Shown: one piece after another, positions 33,895 through 41,985 of the stretch
How the letters are laid out: every line of letters begins with the position of its first letter
Numbering within the stretch: position 1 is the stretch's first letter
NCBI RefSeq assembly: GCF_002939985.1
Contig: NZ_MDFM01000015.1
Coordinates: 1 to 64,000, forward strand
DNA from: Xanthomonas hortorum pv. cynarae
GTDB taxonomy: Bacteria > Pseudomonadota > Gammaproteobacteria > Xanthomonadales > Xanthomonadaceae
Direction of reading: 5' to 3'
Length of the DNA: 64,000 bases
Translations under genes and position numbers: made by a program
Notes under the pieces: model-generated
Told to the model about the DNA's origin: nothing
Database searches by the model: none
Seen by the model: only the letters and a program-made list of their open reading frames with translations

Positions 33895-34737
33895 TCACTT
33901 ATGACAAACCGCGCAAGAGCCGTTACCTTCGTCCACCCCGTAAATTTCGTCGATTTCGTCGGGGCAGGCCTTCACAGGTCGCAGTGGATTGATCGGGATG
34001 GCTTTGCGCATGCGAGCTCGGCGGAGCTCGTATTCCGCTTCGATCTCGGCAATGCGTTCAGGCTGCTCCATATCGACCAGCGATTCGCCCTTGGACCAGG
34101 TGAAGGGGGAGCCGTGCTCCAACGCGTCCTTCTCCAACGCCTTGGCGTCTTCATATGCCTGCGGATGGCGCTCCTTCAGGCGCACCCACTCGATCTTCTG
34201 TTGGAAGAAGCAGAAGGTGCAGCCGCTTCGCGATCGCCACTCGTAATACTTGGGATAGCCGACGCCGGAGTTCTCCAAGATGTCGATGACACCGGCCTTG
34301 TCGATGCCTTCCTCACGGAAGGGCAGTTTCACGAACAGGTTGCCGGCCTTAGCCGAGTAACCCTCCCGATAGTCCTCATCGGCGCGGATGGCCACGTAGG
34401 ACGTGACCTTGTCGCCGGCCTCAAGCATTGGTCTCACCCAGCTCTCGAACGGGGCCAACTTCAGTTGGCGGGTACACCAACGGGCGTTGGGATTGGGCAG
34501 AAAGTGATTGTATTGACGAAGCCAGAAGCGGAAGTCACGGTCCGGATTCAACCTTTGAATCGTCTTGCCAAGTTTTCCCTCAAGCTTGCCCAAGAACTCG
34601 TAGACCTCGGGCAACTCTTCGCCTGTGTCGGTGTAAAAGTATTCGATGTTGAGCTCCGGGTGGCGCTCGCGCATATAGACGGCCAGAGCCGCGCTGTCCT
34701 TGCCTCCAGAGATCCCCAAAACGTGCCGCTCAGCCAT
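33895..34737 (-). CDS. sspD: SspD: PAPS-reductase-like ATP pyrophosphatase for DNA sulfuration
   Basis: A 280-residue protein of the PAPS reductase/DndC class. The PP-loop SGGKDS is at 10-15. Cysteines sit at 88 (RWCTRQ), 173/176 (GCTFC), 258 (KACPDE) and 275/278 (SCAVC), consistent with an iron-sulfur cluster like that of DndC. In phosphorothioation systems this component activates DNA (or the sulfur carrier) with ATP and helps replace a backbone oxygen by sulfur supplied by the cysteine desulfurase. Its start overlaps the end of sspC by eight bases. The A-B-C-D order here matches the SspABCD module. A housekeeping CysH is excluded because the CxxC arrangement and the neighbours fit DNA modification. 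Confidence 0.85.
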   Translation of the reverse strand: MAERHVLGISGGKDSAALAVYMRERHPELNIEYFYTDTGEELPEVYEFLGKLEGKLGKTIQRLNPDRDFRFWLRQYNHFLPNPNARWCTRQLKLAPFESWVRPMLEAGDKVTSYVAIRADEDYREGYSAKAGNLFVKLPFREEGIDKAGVIDILENSGVGYPKYYEWRSRSGCTFCFFQQKIEWVRLKERHPQAYEDAKALEKDALEHGSPFTWSKGESLVDMEQPERIAEIEAEYELRRARMRKAIPINPLRPVKACPDEIDEIYGVDEGNGSCAVCHK

Positions 34738-37700
34738 TGGCTGCCTCCTTGTCGATGGACACCAGTTTCATCCCGACCTTTGCCAGGATCGCCAGCAAAA
34801 CTTCCGTTCCAAGACCCTGGCCTTCCAGCAGGGAGACGACCTCGAGGGTCTTGGACTCCACGGTCTTGCGATGGCGGTCTGAGATCGCGAATGAGCGAGA
34901 GATCGTTTTGGTATCTGCCCCCGCACCGATGACCACGGCGATGGCTTCGCTGTGCGCCTCGCGCCCTTGCACGGCGGCAAAGGCCTCAGATTCGCGGAAG
35001 CGGCGCGCTAACTTCGCCAGTTCCAAGATCGCGGCGTCGATGTGCCGATCCACCCAATCGCGGGGCGGCTTCTCCGCCGCTAGGCTCAGGATGCCTTCTA
35101 GTGAGGCCCTCGATCCGTCGTAGCTAACCAAGCGCGTAGCGAAGCCATCAATTTGGAAGTCTCCCGAGATGCCGGAGACTGACTTCGCCCGCTCGCGCAA
35201 GCTTTCCAAATCGTCGCGGCTTGCGTCCAAAGCGGCGAGCATCTTGTCTTCGACTTCAGCGAGCATCTTCCCGTAGGCGCCGGCGAGCTCTTGCAGCGGC
35301 GCGCGCAGCGCCTTTACATAAGCCTTGCCATCGGATGCGCTTAGGAGCGATGCCAGATCAACGAACAACACCTTGTGTGGGTCGCTAGCCTTTAAAAGCA
35401 TGTCGCGCATGTCACGGGCTGTTTGCCCAATCCGCGAAGTCCGCCGAGCCCACTCGGGCAAGTTGAAGACCATAGCTACCAGGCCGCGGGCGGCCTCTAG
35501 CGGATCGGCTGCGCCGGCGTTCTCGCCAATTTCGGCCAACAGCTTAGAGATACCTTTTAGGATGCGGTTCTTTTCCTCGTCGATTGTCACCCAGCGCAGC
35601 GAAAAGCGATCAGGGTCTTGCAGACACTCGTCGATGTCGAAGTCGGTGAGCCGGGGCACGAACATCCCGTCCTTGTAGACGGCGACGTTGGCCTTGTGGG
35701 CCAGCAGGAAGGTGGTGAGGAACACGGGCTGGATGCCCAGCTTCATACCGAACGGCGGACCGCTCCACAGCTTGTAAATCTCGTGCGCTCCCACGCGGGC
35801 GTCCCCGTCTGAGAAGAGGGTTCGCGTGGCGCTCCAGAGGTTTTTGAAACCTTCGGCGAACCCATCGCCGGGAGGCATGCAGCGCCAGGCCCCAGAGGCG
35901 TCTTGGCGATGTAGCTCCGTACGCTTGAGCAATGTCTCATAGAGGCCGCGCTCGGCAGGGAAGCCCTCGAACCCCAAAGCCTCTTTGCCTTCTGCTTTGA
36001 TCATCGCGTGCAGCAGATCGCGACGCGCCTTCACGCTGTTGCTCGACACGCTGTCGCGGTTGACTAGCTCGCTCCACACCGGGGGCGAATCGCCAAACAT
36101 GTCTTCGGCCAGGCTCGACGCAACCGGTGAGAGCTTGGAGCCTGGCTCGACGATTTGGTCGGTTCCGTCGTGCCACTTCGCCAGCGACACCGCGGCTTGC
36201 AGTTGGTCCTCCAAGTCGGCGCGGGTGGCGGCTAGGCGCGCGTAGACTTCCCGGCGTGCGACGGCATCGCCTGACAGCTCGTGGCGGTCTTTGACTTGCT
36301 CCAAGGCGACTAGTTCCGCCGAGAGTTCGGCGATACGGGCGTGGTTCGCAGGAATGCCTACCATCACGGGCCATGGGTTCAACTTGGAGCACACCTGCGC
36401 TCGTACCCGCGCGTCCCTCGGCTTCATGCCTTTACTGGGCAGCGCGAGGATGAAGGTGCCGAACTCGCCCTTCTTGGGTTGGTAGTTCGCGGCGATTTTC
36501 TCAGCCTGCTCGATGCTGCATAGCGAGAGCTCCATCCATCGCATGGAGCCGGTCTCGTGGTAGTGCCGCTTGGCCACGACCGGATGTAGGCCCATGAGCT
36601 GCGCCAGGCGGCCGTAGTCGATGCCCGGAGAGGCGGCCAAGGTTTGGGCAATGGCCGCGTCGATGTCGAAGTCGCTGCCTTCGAAGACAGACCAAGCCCC
36701 GGTGTAGTTCTTGTAGAGGGCGACTTTGAGATCGGAGAGCTTTTTGAGGGCCGCGTCCAGCTCTTCGCGCGTCTTGTCGTAGAAGAGTGCACCGATCACC
36801 GCGGCATCGGCCGCCAGGCCCGAGCCGTTGCGGAACATGTCGATGACCGCGATGTTTTTTATCAGCGAGACGAGCAATGCATCGCCCGTTTTGGCTTCGG
36901 CTCGCTCTACCGCCTCGACGGCTTGCGACCAGCGGTGGCCGTCCGGAGAGGCAAGGATCGCCGGCTCCAAGTTCGAGCGCAGGTAGTCCCAGTAATCGCT
37001 TGGACGATACCAACTCGCGTCCTCGCGAAGTGTCGAGTTTAGATAAGAGCGGAAACCATGCGGCTCCACCGACGAGAGGAAACCGAAGGTGCTGCGCTCG
37101 TTCTGGCCGAACTGCCGCTTTGAGATCGGGCCCAGGAGCGCAGCCATCGCTGGATGCAGCGGCCAGCAGGCTTCCAAGGACTTGGCGAAGTCTTTCCCCA
37201 CGGCAGGGCGGCGGGAGCGGATCGCTTCGGCGATGGCCTTGGACGCCTCGGGTATCCAGGGAGGGCTATCCTTTGCTTCGATCGCGCGGCCGATGAGCTC
37301 GACGACCTCGTCGCTCGCGGCCACAAAGGGCAAGTCGATGTAGCGGCCTTGCACTTTGGCCCAATCGTCGCGGGTATCGATGCCTAAGCGGGCTGAATAC
37401 TGCGCAAAGGACTGATGCAGCACGCCCACGACCACTAGGCGACCCTCGGAGCGCGCGGCGGCTTCGGCTAGCTCTTGGAAGAAGTAGACATCATCCCCGG
37501 AGCCCAGTGCGGAAGCCTCAAGGAACTTGCCCATCTCGTCGATAATGACCAGTGCGCCGTCATGTGGGCGACTTTGGGCCTCTTCGAGAAGCTCAGCAAT
37601 CAGTGATTGCGCGTTGGGCTTGCTGCGGCCATCGATATTGCGACCTTGCGCTCGCCGCAGAGACGCATGCAGCTCTGCTACCACGCTTCCGCGCCGGCCC

Positions 37701-38065
37701 ACGGCCGGCACGAGCAGCCATCCCTTACGTACGGGGAAGGCCTTGTCAAAGGCAGGCTTGGAGTCCAGTCGCAATGCCTTGCGCGCCTTAGTCCGCAGAT
37801 TCTTGTCAGGGTGCAGCGCGCTTGCCAAGGCTACGGCAAGCGAGCTCTTGCCACCGCCGAAGGGGCCCGTCCATGTGAAGCAACGTTGGTTGGTGCCTGA
37901 GAGTTGCTTGCACATGCCATCGACCACGGCAGACACAGTCGCGTGGCAGATGTAGCCGGTAAGGGCGTCGGCGCGGCCGATATCGGCATCCACGCGGATG
38001 GAGCGCTGGTATTGGCGCGATATTTGGACGATGTCCGACAGAGCCAGTTGCTTCTTGTCAGTCAT
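34730..38065 (-). CDS. sspC: SspC: large P-loop ATPase of ssDNA phosphorothioation
   Basis: A 1111-residue ATPase with an N-terminal nucleotide-binding domain: Walker A GPFGGGKS at 67-74 and Walker B GALVIIDEMGKF (Asp176-Glu177), then VVVGVLHQSF as a sensor-1-like strand. The rest is a long helical body (several winged-helix-like segments, e.g. residues ~430-560, and a helical C-terminus ~930-1090). Size, motif layout and position between the DUF4007 gene and the PAPS-reductase-like gene match SspC, the ATPase that powers single-strand phosphorothioation. It also resembles BrxC/PglY of BREX in general form, but no PglZ or PglX gene is present. It overlaps both neighbours by 8 bases (38,058-38,065 and 34,730-34,737). 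Confidence 0.82.
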   Translation of the reverse strand: MTDKKQLALSDIVQISRQYQRSIRVDADIGRADALTGYICHATVSAVVDGMCKQLSGTNQRCFTWTGPFGGGKSSLAVALASALHPDKNLRTKARKALRLDSKPAFDKAFPVRKGWLLVPAVGRRGSVVAELHASLRRAQGRNIDGRSKPNAQSLIAELLEEAQSRPHDGALVIIDEMGKFLEASALGSGDDVYFFQELAEAAARSEGRLVVVGVLHQSFAQYSARLGIDTRDDWAKVQGRYIDLPFVAASDEVVELIGRAIEAKDSPPWIPEASKAIAEAIRSRRPAVGKDFAKSLEACWPLHPAMAALLGPISKRQFGQNERSTFGFLSSVEPHGFRSYLNSTLREDASWYRPSDYWDYLRSNLEPAILASPDGHRWSQAVEAVERAEAKTGDALLVSLIKNIAVIDMFRNGSGLAADAAVIGALFYDKTREELDAALKKLSDLKVALYKNYTGAWSVFEGSDFDIDAAIAQTLAASPGIDYGRLAQLMGLHPVVAKRHYHETGSMRWMELSLCSIEQAEKIAANYQPKKGEFGTFILALPSKGMKPRDARVRAQVCSKLNPWPVMVGIPANHARIAELSAELVALEQVKDRHELSGDAVARREVYARLAATRADLEDQLQAAVSLAKWHDGTDQIVEPGSKLSPVASSLAEDMFGDSPPVWSELVNRDSVSSNSVKARRDLLHAMIKAEGKEALGFEGFPAERGLYETLLKRTELHRQDASGAWRCMPPGDGFAEGFKNLWSATRTLFSDGDARVGAHEIYKLWSGPPFGMKLGIQPVFLTTFLLAHKANVAVYKDGMFVPRLTDFDIDECLQDPDRFSLRWVTIDEEKNRILKGISKLLAEIGENAGAADPLEAARGLVAMVFNLPEWARRTSRIGQTARDMRDMLLKASDPHKVLFVDLASLLSASDGKAYVKALRAPLQELAGAYGKMLAEVEDKMLAALDASRDDLESLRERAKSVSGISGDFQIDGFATRLVSYDGSRASLEGILSLAAEKPPRDWVDRHIDAAILELAKLARRFRESEAFAAVQGREAHSEAIAVVIGAGADTKTISRSFAISDRHRKTVESKTLEVVSLLEGQGLGTEVLLAILAKVGMKLVSIDKEAANG

Positions 38066-38984
38066 AAGCGCGCCTGATCATGTTTTTTATGTCTTCCTTT
38101 GACAGATCCTTCCGGTGGACCTGCCGTAAACCGGCGGAGTCGGTCCACTCAAGCTTGCGCCTTGTGAAGTCCGAGAGAGCAATCAGCCGTTGGGCGATCG
38201 ACTCCTCGTCTAGCTTGAAGACACGGCCAGGTGAGCCTTCGGCGTAGGCGACGGTTTCGAAGGCCAGCGAGCTTTGGCCATCGGCCTCGCGGTTCCAGAA
38301 GTCGACTAGGGCATACGCGAAGATGCCATCATGCAGCGAAGCTTTCGGGCCACGGCGGAAGGCATATTGTCCTTTATGGACCTCTTGCAGTAGGCCCAAC
38401 TCGCCAAGCAGCGGCTCGGCGAAGTCCTCGGGCGAGCCGCCGACCACACGGGGGGCATAGCTGCGCAGGCAAGTCTCCAAGTCTCGTGAGATCGTCGAGA
38501 CTGAGAGGCGGTGCTTCGGATCGAGTTCGCGAGCGTAGCGCTCCAGAGGCTCTCCGAGCTCTTGGCGGGTGAAGGTCGGTGCCGTTACATTGTTGAATAG
38601 CCAGTACCACGTCGTAGAACGGAAGCAGCGGCCAGCAAGCTGCCAATGGGCAAGCCATGCCGTGGATGGACTCTCTGCATAGGGATCAAGACCACCATCC
38701 TGCAGGATCTCACTAGCAAGCTTCCCAATACGAAAGTTGCCCTGGTCTTCATACAGGACGCCACAGGCTAGAGCCCAATGCCGGATGGAGGCAACCATGT
38801 TTTTGCCTACCCCAAAAATAGCAATGGCATCGTCGCCCGTAAACGTTGCCTTCGGGATGCTGCCGCCCGCAACTGCTTGATCGTAGACCTTTTTTAGCCA
38901 CATCTGACGCAGTGGGAAGGTCTCGTGTCCCGAGAAATGGGCAGGAATCGAGGCTGATGTTGCGTGGTGGCGAGTCATGGACAC
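38058..38984 (-). CDS. sspB: SspB: DUF4007-family nickase component
   Basis: A 308-residue protein of the DUF4007 family, recognised by the opening HFSGHETFPLRQMWLKK and the following FGVGKNMVASIRHWALACGV block (residues ~65-85), both hallmarks of the family. In SspABCD the DUF4007 protein is reported to act as a site-specific nickase providing the strand interruption needed for sulfur insertion. The C-terminal region contains a typical helical tail (DLSKEDIKNMIRRAYD). It overlaps sspC by 8 bases; 66 bases separate it from sspA upstream. Catalytic residues cannot be singled out by eye. Confidence 0.85.
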   Translation of the reverse strand: MSMTRHHATSASIPAHFSGHETFPLRQMWLKKVYDQAVAGGSIPKATFTGDDAIAIFGVGKNMVASIRHWALACGVLYEDQGNFRIGKLASEILQDGGLDPYAESPSTAWLAHWQLAGRCFRSTTWYWLFNNVTAPTFTRQELGEPLERYARELDPKHRLSVSTISRDLETCLRSYAPRVVGGSPEDFAEPLLGELGLLQEVHKGQYAFRRGPKASLHDGIFAYALVDFWNREADGQSSLAFETVAYAEGSPGRVFKLDEESIAQRLIALSDFTRRKLEWTDSAGLRQVHRKDLSKEDIKNMIRRAYD

Positions 38985-39050
38985 ATTCTATGCCCGACTG
39001 GCGAAGTTCACCAGTCCGCAACAGACCTCGCGGGCGATAAGGCGTGCGTC

Positions 39051-40208
39051 CTATCCAAGCCTACTCATACAGGCTGCAGCGTCAGCCAATATTCGTGCCG
39101 CTTCGTAGGCCTCAGACATGGTCGATTGGCGGCCAAACCCGATACGAACGACTTCCCGGGCCTCGTCGTCGGAGAACCTCAAGGCTTGCAGAACGTGTGA
39201 GCGGTGAATGGAACCCGATGTGCAGGCAGAGCCGCTTGAAATGCTCAACTTGGGACTTGCGCGCATGACGAGGTCATCAGCATCGGCTCCTATAAAGCGA
39301 ATGCTTCTAAGGCCAGGAAGGTTTGGGCCGCCGCAATCGAAAGTTTTGAAATTAACCCCGAACTCGCTGAGAAAATTACAAAACGAATCCGCAAGGACTT
39401 CGGTGTGCAGCGCATCGCGCTCCATGCCATTTAATGCTGTTTCGCATGCTTTTCCGAAGCCGATTATTAAGAAAACCGGTAGAGTTCCTGGGCGAAGCCC
39501 GGATTGTTGGCCTCCCCCAAAAAACAGAGGGTGTATCAATTTTCTAGCTCGTCGCGAAATATAGAGAGCGCCAATTCCTGACGGGCCATACATTTTGTGG
39601 GATGAAATGCTTAGTAAATCGACCCCCATTGCGGCAACGTCAATCCTTAATCTTCCTGCAGTTTGTGCAGCATCGACATGCAAAATTCCATTTTTTGATC
39701 TCAATAAATTTGAAACTTCCTCGATTGGCTGTATGGTTCCGATCTCATTGTTGGCATGCATGATGGAGGCTAAATTGAGATTGAAGTGCCCGGACTCAAT
39801 TATCTTCGCTGCAGCCTCTACTTCGACCCGGCCTTGCCTGTTAACAGGAATGGTCTCAACTGAAACGCCGCGTGTACGTAGATGCGCGCCTACCTCAATC
39901 ACGGCCTTGTGCTCAATTGAGGAATGCAAAAGTCTTGAGACATTCGGGCTTTGAGAAAGAATGCCTTGTAACGCGAGGTTGTTCGACTCTGTAGCTCCTG
40001 ACGTGATAACCATTTCACTCGGCGATGCTCCAATCAGGCTCGCGATAGCCTGCAAAGCGGTGTCGACCGCCTTGGCGGCTCGCTGACCAGCAAGGTGCCC
40101 GGCATGAGGATTGGCATGGGTAGCTCCAAGCCAGGGGAGCATAGCTTCGACAACCTCGGGATCGGGTTGCGTTGAGGCATTACAATCCAAGTAAATTGGG
40201 GGCTTCAT
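39051..40208 (-). CDS. sspA: SspA/DndA-like cysteine desulfurase
   Basis: A 385-residue PLP-dependent desulfurase of the NifS/IscS type. Key sites: His100 (SSIEHKAV), Asp179 and Gln182 (HVDAAQTAG), the PLP lysine Lys205 (SISSHKMYGPSG) and the active Cys329 within SGSACTSG on the mobile loop. It removes sulfur from L-cysteine as a persulfide and hands it to the DndC/SspD partner. The ATG at 40,208 is chosen because conserved sequence starts there (MKPPIYLDCNAST); the open frame extends upstream without family similarity. Its DNA is clearly more AT-rich than sspB-sspC, so it may have joined the module separately, or replaced an older sspA. Confidence 0.85.
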   Translation of the reverse strand: MKPPIYLDCNASTQPDPEVVEAMLPWLGATHANPHAGHLAGQRAAKAVDTALQAIASLIGASPSEMVITSGATESNNLALQGILSQSPNVSRLLHSSIEHKAVIEVGAHLRTRGVSVETIPVNRQGRVEVEAAAKIIESGHFNLNLASIMHANNEIGTIQPIEEVSNLLRSKNGILHVDAAQTAGRLRIDVAAMGVDLLSISSHKMYGPSGIGALYISRRARKLIHPLFFGGGQQSGLRPGTLPVFLIIGFGKACETALNGMERDALHTEVLADSFCNFLSEFGVNFKTFDCGGPNLPGLRSIRFIGADADDLVMRASPKLSISSGSACTSGSIHRSHVLQALRFSDDEAREVVRIGFGRQSTMSEAYEAARILADAAACMSRLG

Positions 40209-40689
40209 TGCGGACCTGGCAAACGATAGGGAAGAGACGAACTTCGCACGCGATACCTTGCCACAGTTGGTATAGACCGTTGCGATGAAGGCCGTCAGTC
40301 CTGCCATTGGGGCATAGGTGGACTTGCCGGTCAGTTCTTTCTGGACATCATGTCTGGCATGACTTTGGCTTTCTGCGTTACTCCGTCTACGGTCAGTTTC
40401 GAGCACGCTCGCGCGTTCAAATGCGCTGCATCTCGCTATGGGCAAGGGGTACCATGGCTGCAGTTGATTCGGCAGGGTCGCTGACGGGCTATTTGCCATG
40501 TGAAGTCGATGCCGACATCACAGACAGTAGCTGAGATTTCGACGATGCGCGCTTGTTCAGCTCCTGTTTTGACTTCTGCTAACTATCCAATTATGTCCAT
40601 GAGCGTCCACGTAATTTGGGGGCATTAATGGGGGCATTTTCGTGGCTTTCTTGATCTTAATTTCTTTTAGATCATGGACTTGTTCTAAA
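40209..40689. promoter_or_regulatory. Region upstream of sspA with tandem gggggcat repeats
   Basis: No gene recognised. At 40,617-40,639 there is a direct repeat, tgggggcatta then tgggggcattt, just before the island end. Repeats of this type flank the crossover site of P4-like integrases and may be integrase arm-binding sites. The promoter of the ssp operon should lie here, on the minus strand, but was not resolved. Confidence 0.4.
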
Positions 40690-40710
40690 GGTTCGAATCC
40701 CTCCGGGGGC
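40690..40710 (+). other. Putative attachment site (tRNA 3'-end-like)
   Basis: ggttcgaatccctccggggg reads as the T-loop and T-stem/acceptor strand of a tRNA gene, a classic tyrosine-integrase target. The 5' half of a tRNA is not seen upstream, so only the att core is present, as expected at one end of an integrated island. It abuts the truncated M13 peptidase gene. The partner site is not in this window. Confidence 0.6.
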
Positions 40711-41452
40711 TTACTACCAGAACGTGCAAGCAGCTGCCAAATTCAACTACCGCTACAACATCATGCAGATTGGCAAGCCCACCGATCGCACGCGCTGGGT
40801 CACCACGCCGCAAACAGTCAATGCCTTTTATTCGCCGGGTGACAACTCTATTAATTTTCCCGCAGCCGTCCTCCAGCCTCCGTTCTTCGACCCTAACGCC
40901 GATGATGCGCTGAATTATGGTTCGGTCGGCTCGCTCATGGGCCATGAAGCCACGCATGGCTTCGATGACCAGGGAAGTCAATTCGATGCCGCGGGCAATG
41001 GTACCAATTGGTGGGCGCCAGCCGACCGTGCTGCGTTCGAGCAGCGTGCTGAAGGGTTGGTCAAGCAATTCGATGGGTATGTGCCCTTGCCAAATCATCC
41101 CAAGCTGCACGTCAATGGAAAGCTGACCTTGGGCGAGAACATTGCAGACCTTGGTGGGCTTAACGTGGCCTACGATGCATTGCAAGCCAACTTGCGTAAG
41201 CATCCGGAGCGTGCGGTGAAGGTGGATGGCTACACCCAGGACCAGCGCTTCTTCCTTGCTTTCGCACGCAACTGGCGCTGGCTGACCCGTGAGGAAAGGC
41301 AGCTGGTTCAATTGGCTGCCGACCCACATGCCCCTGCCAAGGTGAGAGCGTTTGCAGCTCCTTCGAATATGCCTCAGTTCGCTGCCGCATTCTCGTGCAA
41401 GGCTGGCGATCCAATGGTGCGCGACGAAAAAGAACGCGTGGTGATCTGGTGA
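40711..41452 (+). pseudogene. C-terminal third of an M13 metallopeptidase gene
   Basis: About 247 codons of a PepO/neprilysin-like zinc endopeptidase. The zinc motif HEATH lies in GHEATHGFDDQGSQFD and the third ligand in GENIADLGGL; the chain ends with VVIW as M13 peptidases do. The family is normally around 700 residues, so the signal peptide and N-terminal two thirds are missing. The frame is open right up to the att-like sequence and continues into it, showing that the gene was cut by the island insertion or an associated deletion. It lacks a start codon with a ribosome-binding site and is most likely non-functional. Confidence 0.88.
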
Positions 41453-41564
41453 GTGGTCGCTGTCACTCCTAGCTGCCGGATCAGGCACGAATGACACAGG
41501 CCGTGTCTAGATAACAAAGGTTGTTGTGTGGTTGTCTCGTAATGCTGAGCAGCGTAACGAATAG

Positions 41565-41590
41565 CAAAGGCCCGGATTTCCGGGCCTTTG
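41565..41590 (+). terminator. Hairpin after M13 peptidase fragment
   Basis: caaaggcccgg / ccgggcctttg, an 11-bp perfect stem around attt. A/T-rich arms make it potentially bidirectional; it would end transcription of the peptidase fragment. Confidence 0.75.
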
Positions 41591-41719
41591 ACGTATCAGC
41601 TGGTCTACCGCAGTTGAGGCCTGGGAAGAGCATGTGAGCTCGCAGCGCACGCAACTCCCATGGGTAGATCGGACGCACCAGATGGACCCTCCAGGGACAT
41701 CAGAGAAAATCCAAAAATC

Positions 41720-41739
41720 CCCGAGAAATCGGGTTTTTT
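41720..41739 (+). terminator. Rho-independent terminator without an upstream gene
   Basis: cccga / tcggg stem with gaaa tetraloop followed by tttttt. The previous plus-strand gene already ends in a hairpin 130 bases earlier, so this one may serve a small transcript. Confidence 0.75.
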
Positions 41740-41985
41740 GTTGCCTGTAGGTCCGTGCGCGACGACCGGCCTGCCCGCCTCACCAGCGGCTCAGCGGCGG
41801 ATGGGCGGGACTGCTTTCGTTCGCAGGCGTAGGCGCAGGGCGCATCCACGGTCCGCCGGATGAGCCGTGGGCGATCACGTGTACGACTCGGTGGTCGACG
41901 GGGCGACGTTGCCTGCGTTTCTGCTGATGAAGCAGCTGTTATGCGGATCCACCTGCGTAGGTACACCGCGCATCTACGCCGCGCG

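Larger units (their letters stand above)
41453..41985. other. Intergenic region with two hairpins
   Basis: No protein gene is credible. The two terminator-like hairpins inside are listed separately. The segment between them (41,591-41,719) has no ORF and could encode a small RNA ending at the second hairpin. Confidence 0.4.

Noticed and set aside
33895-34737. Housekeeping CysH (assimilatory sulfate reduction)
   Set aside because: The neighbours and the several CxxC pairs match DndC/SspD-type DNA modification proteins; no cys operon genes are nearby.
34730-38065. Large ATPase as BrxC/PglY of a BREX system
   Set aside because: General form is similar, but there is no PglZ, PglX or BrxL-like gene, and the DUF4007/desulfurase/PAPS-reductase neighbours fit SspABCD better.
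40690-40710. A complete tRNA gene at the island end
   Set aside because: Only the T-arm/acceptor-like 3' part is present; no D-arm or anticodon arm can be folded upstream.
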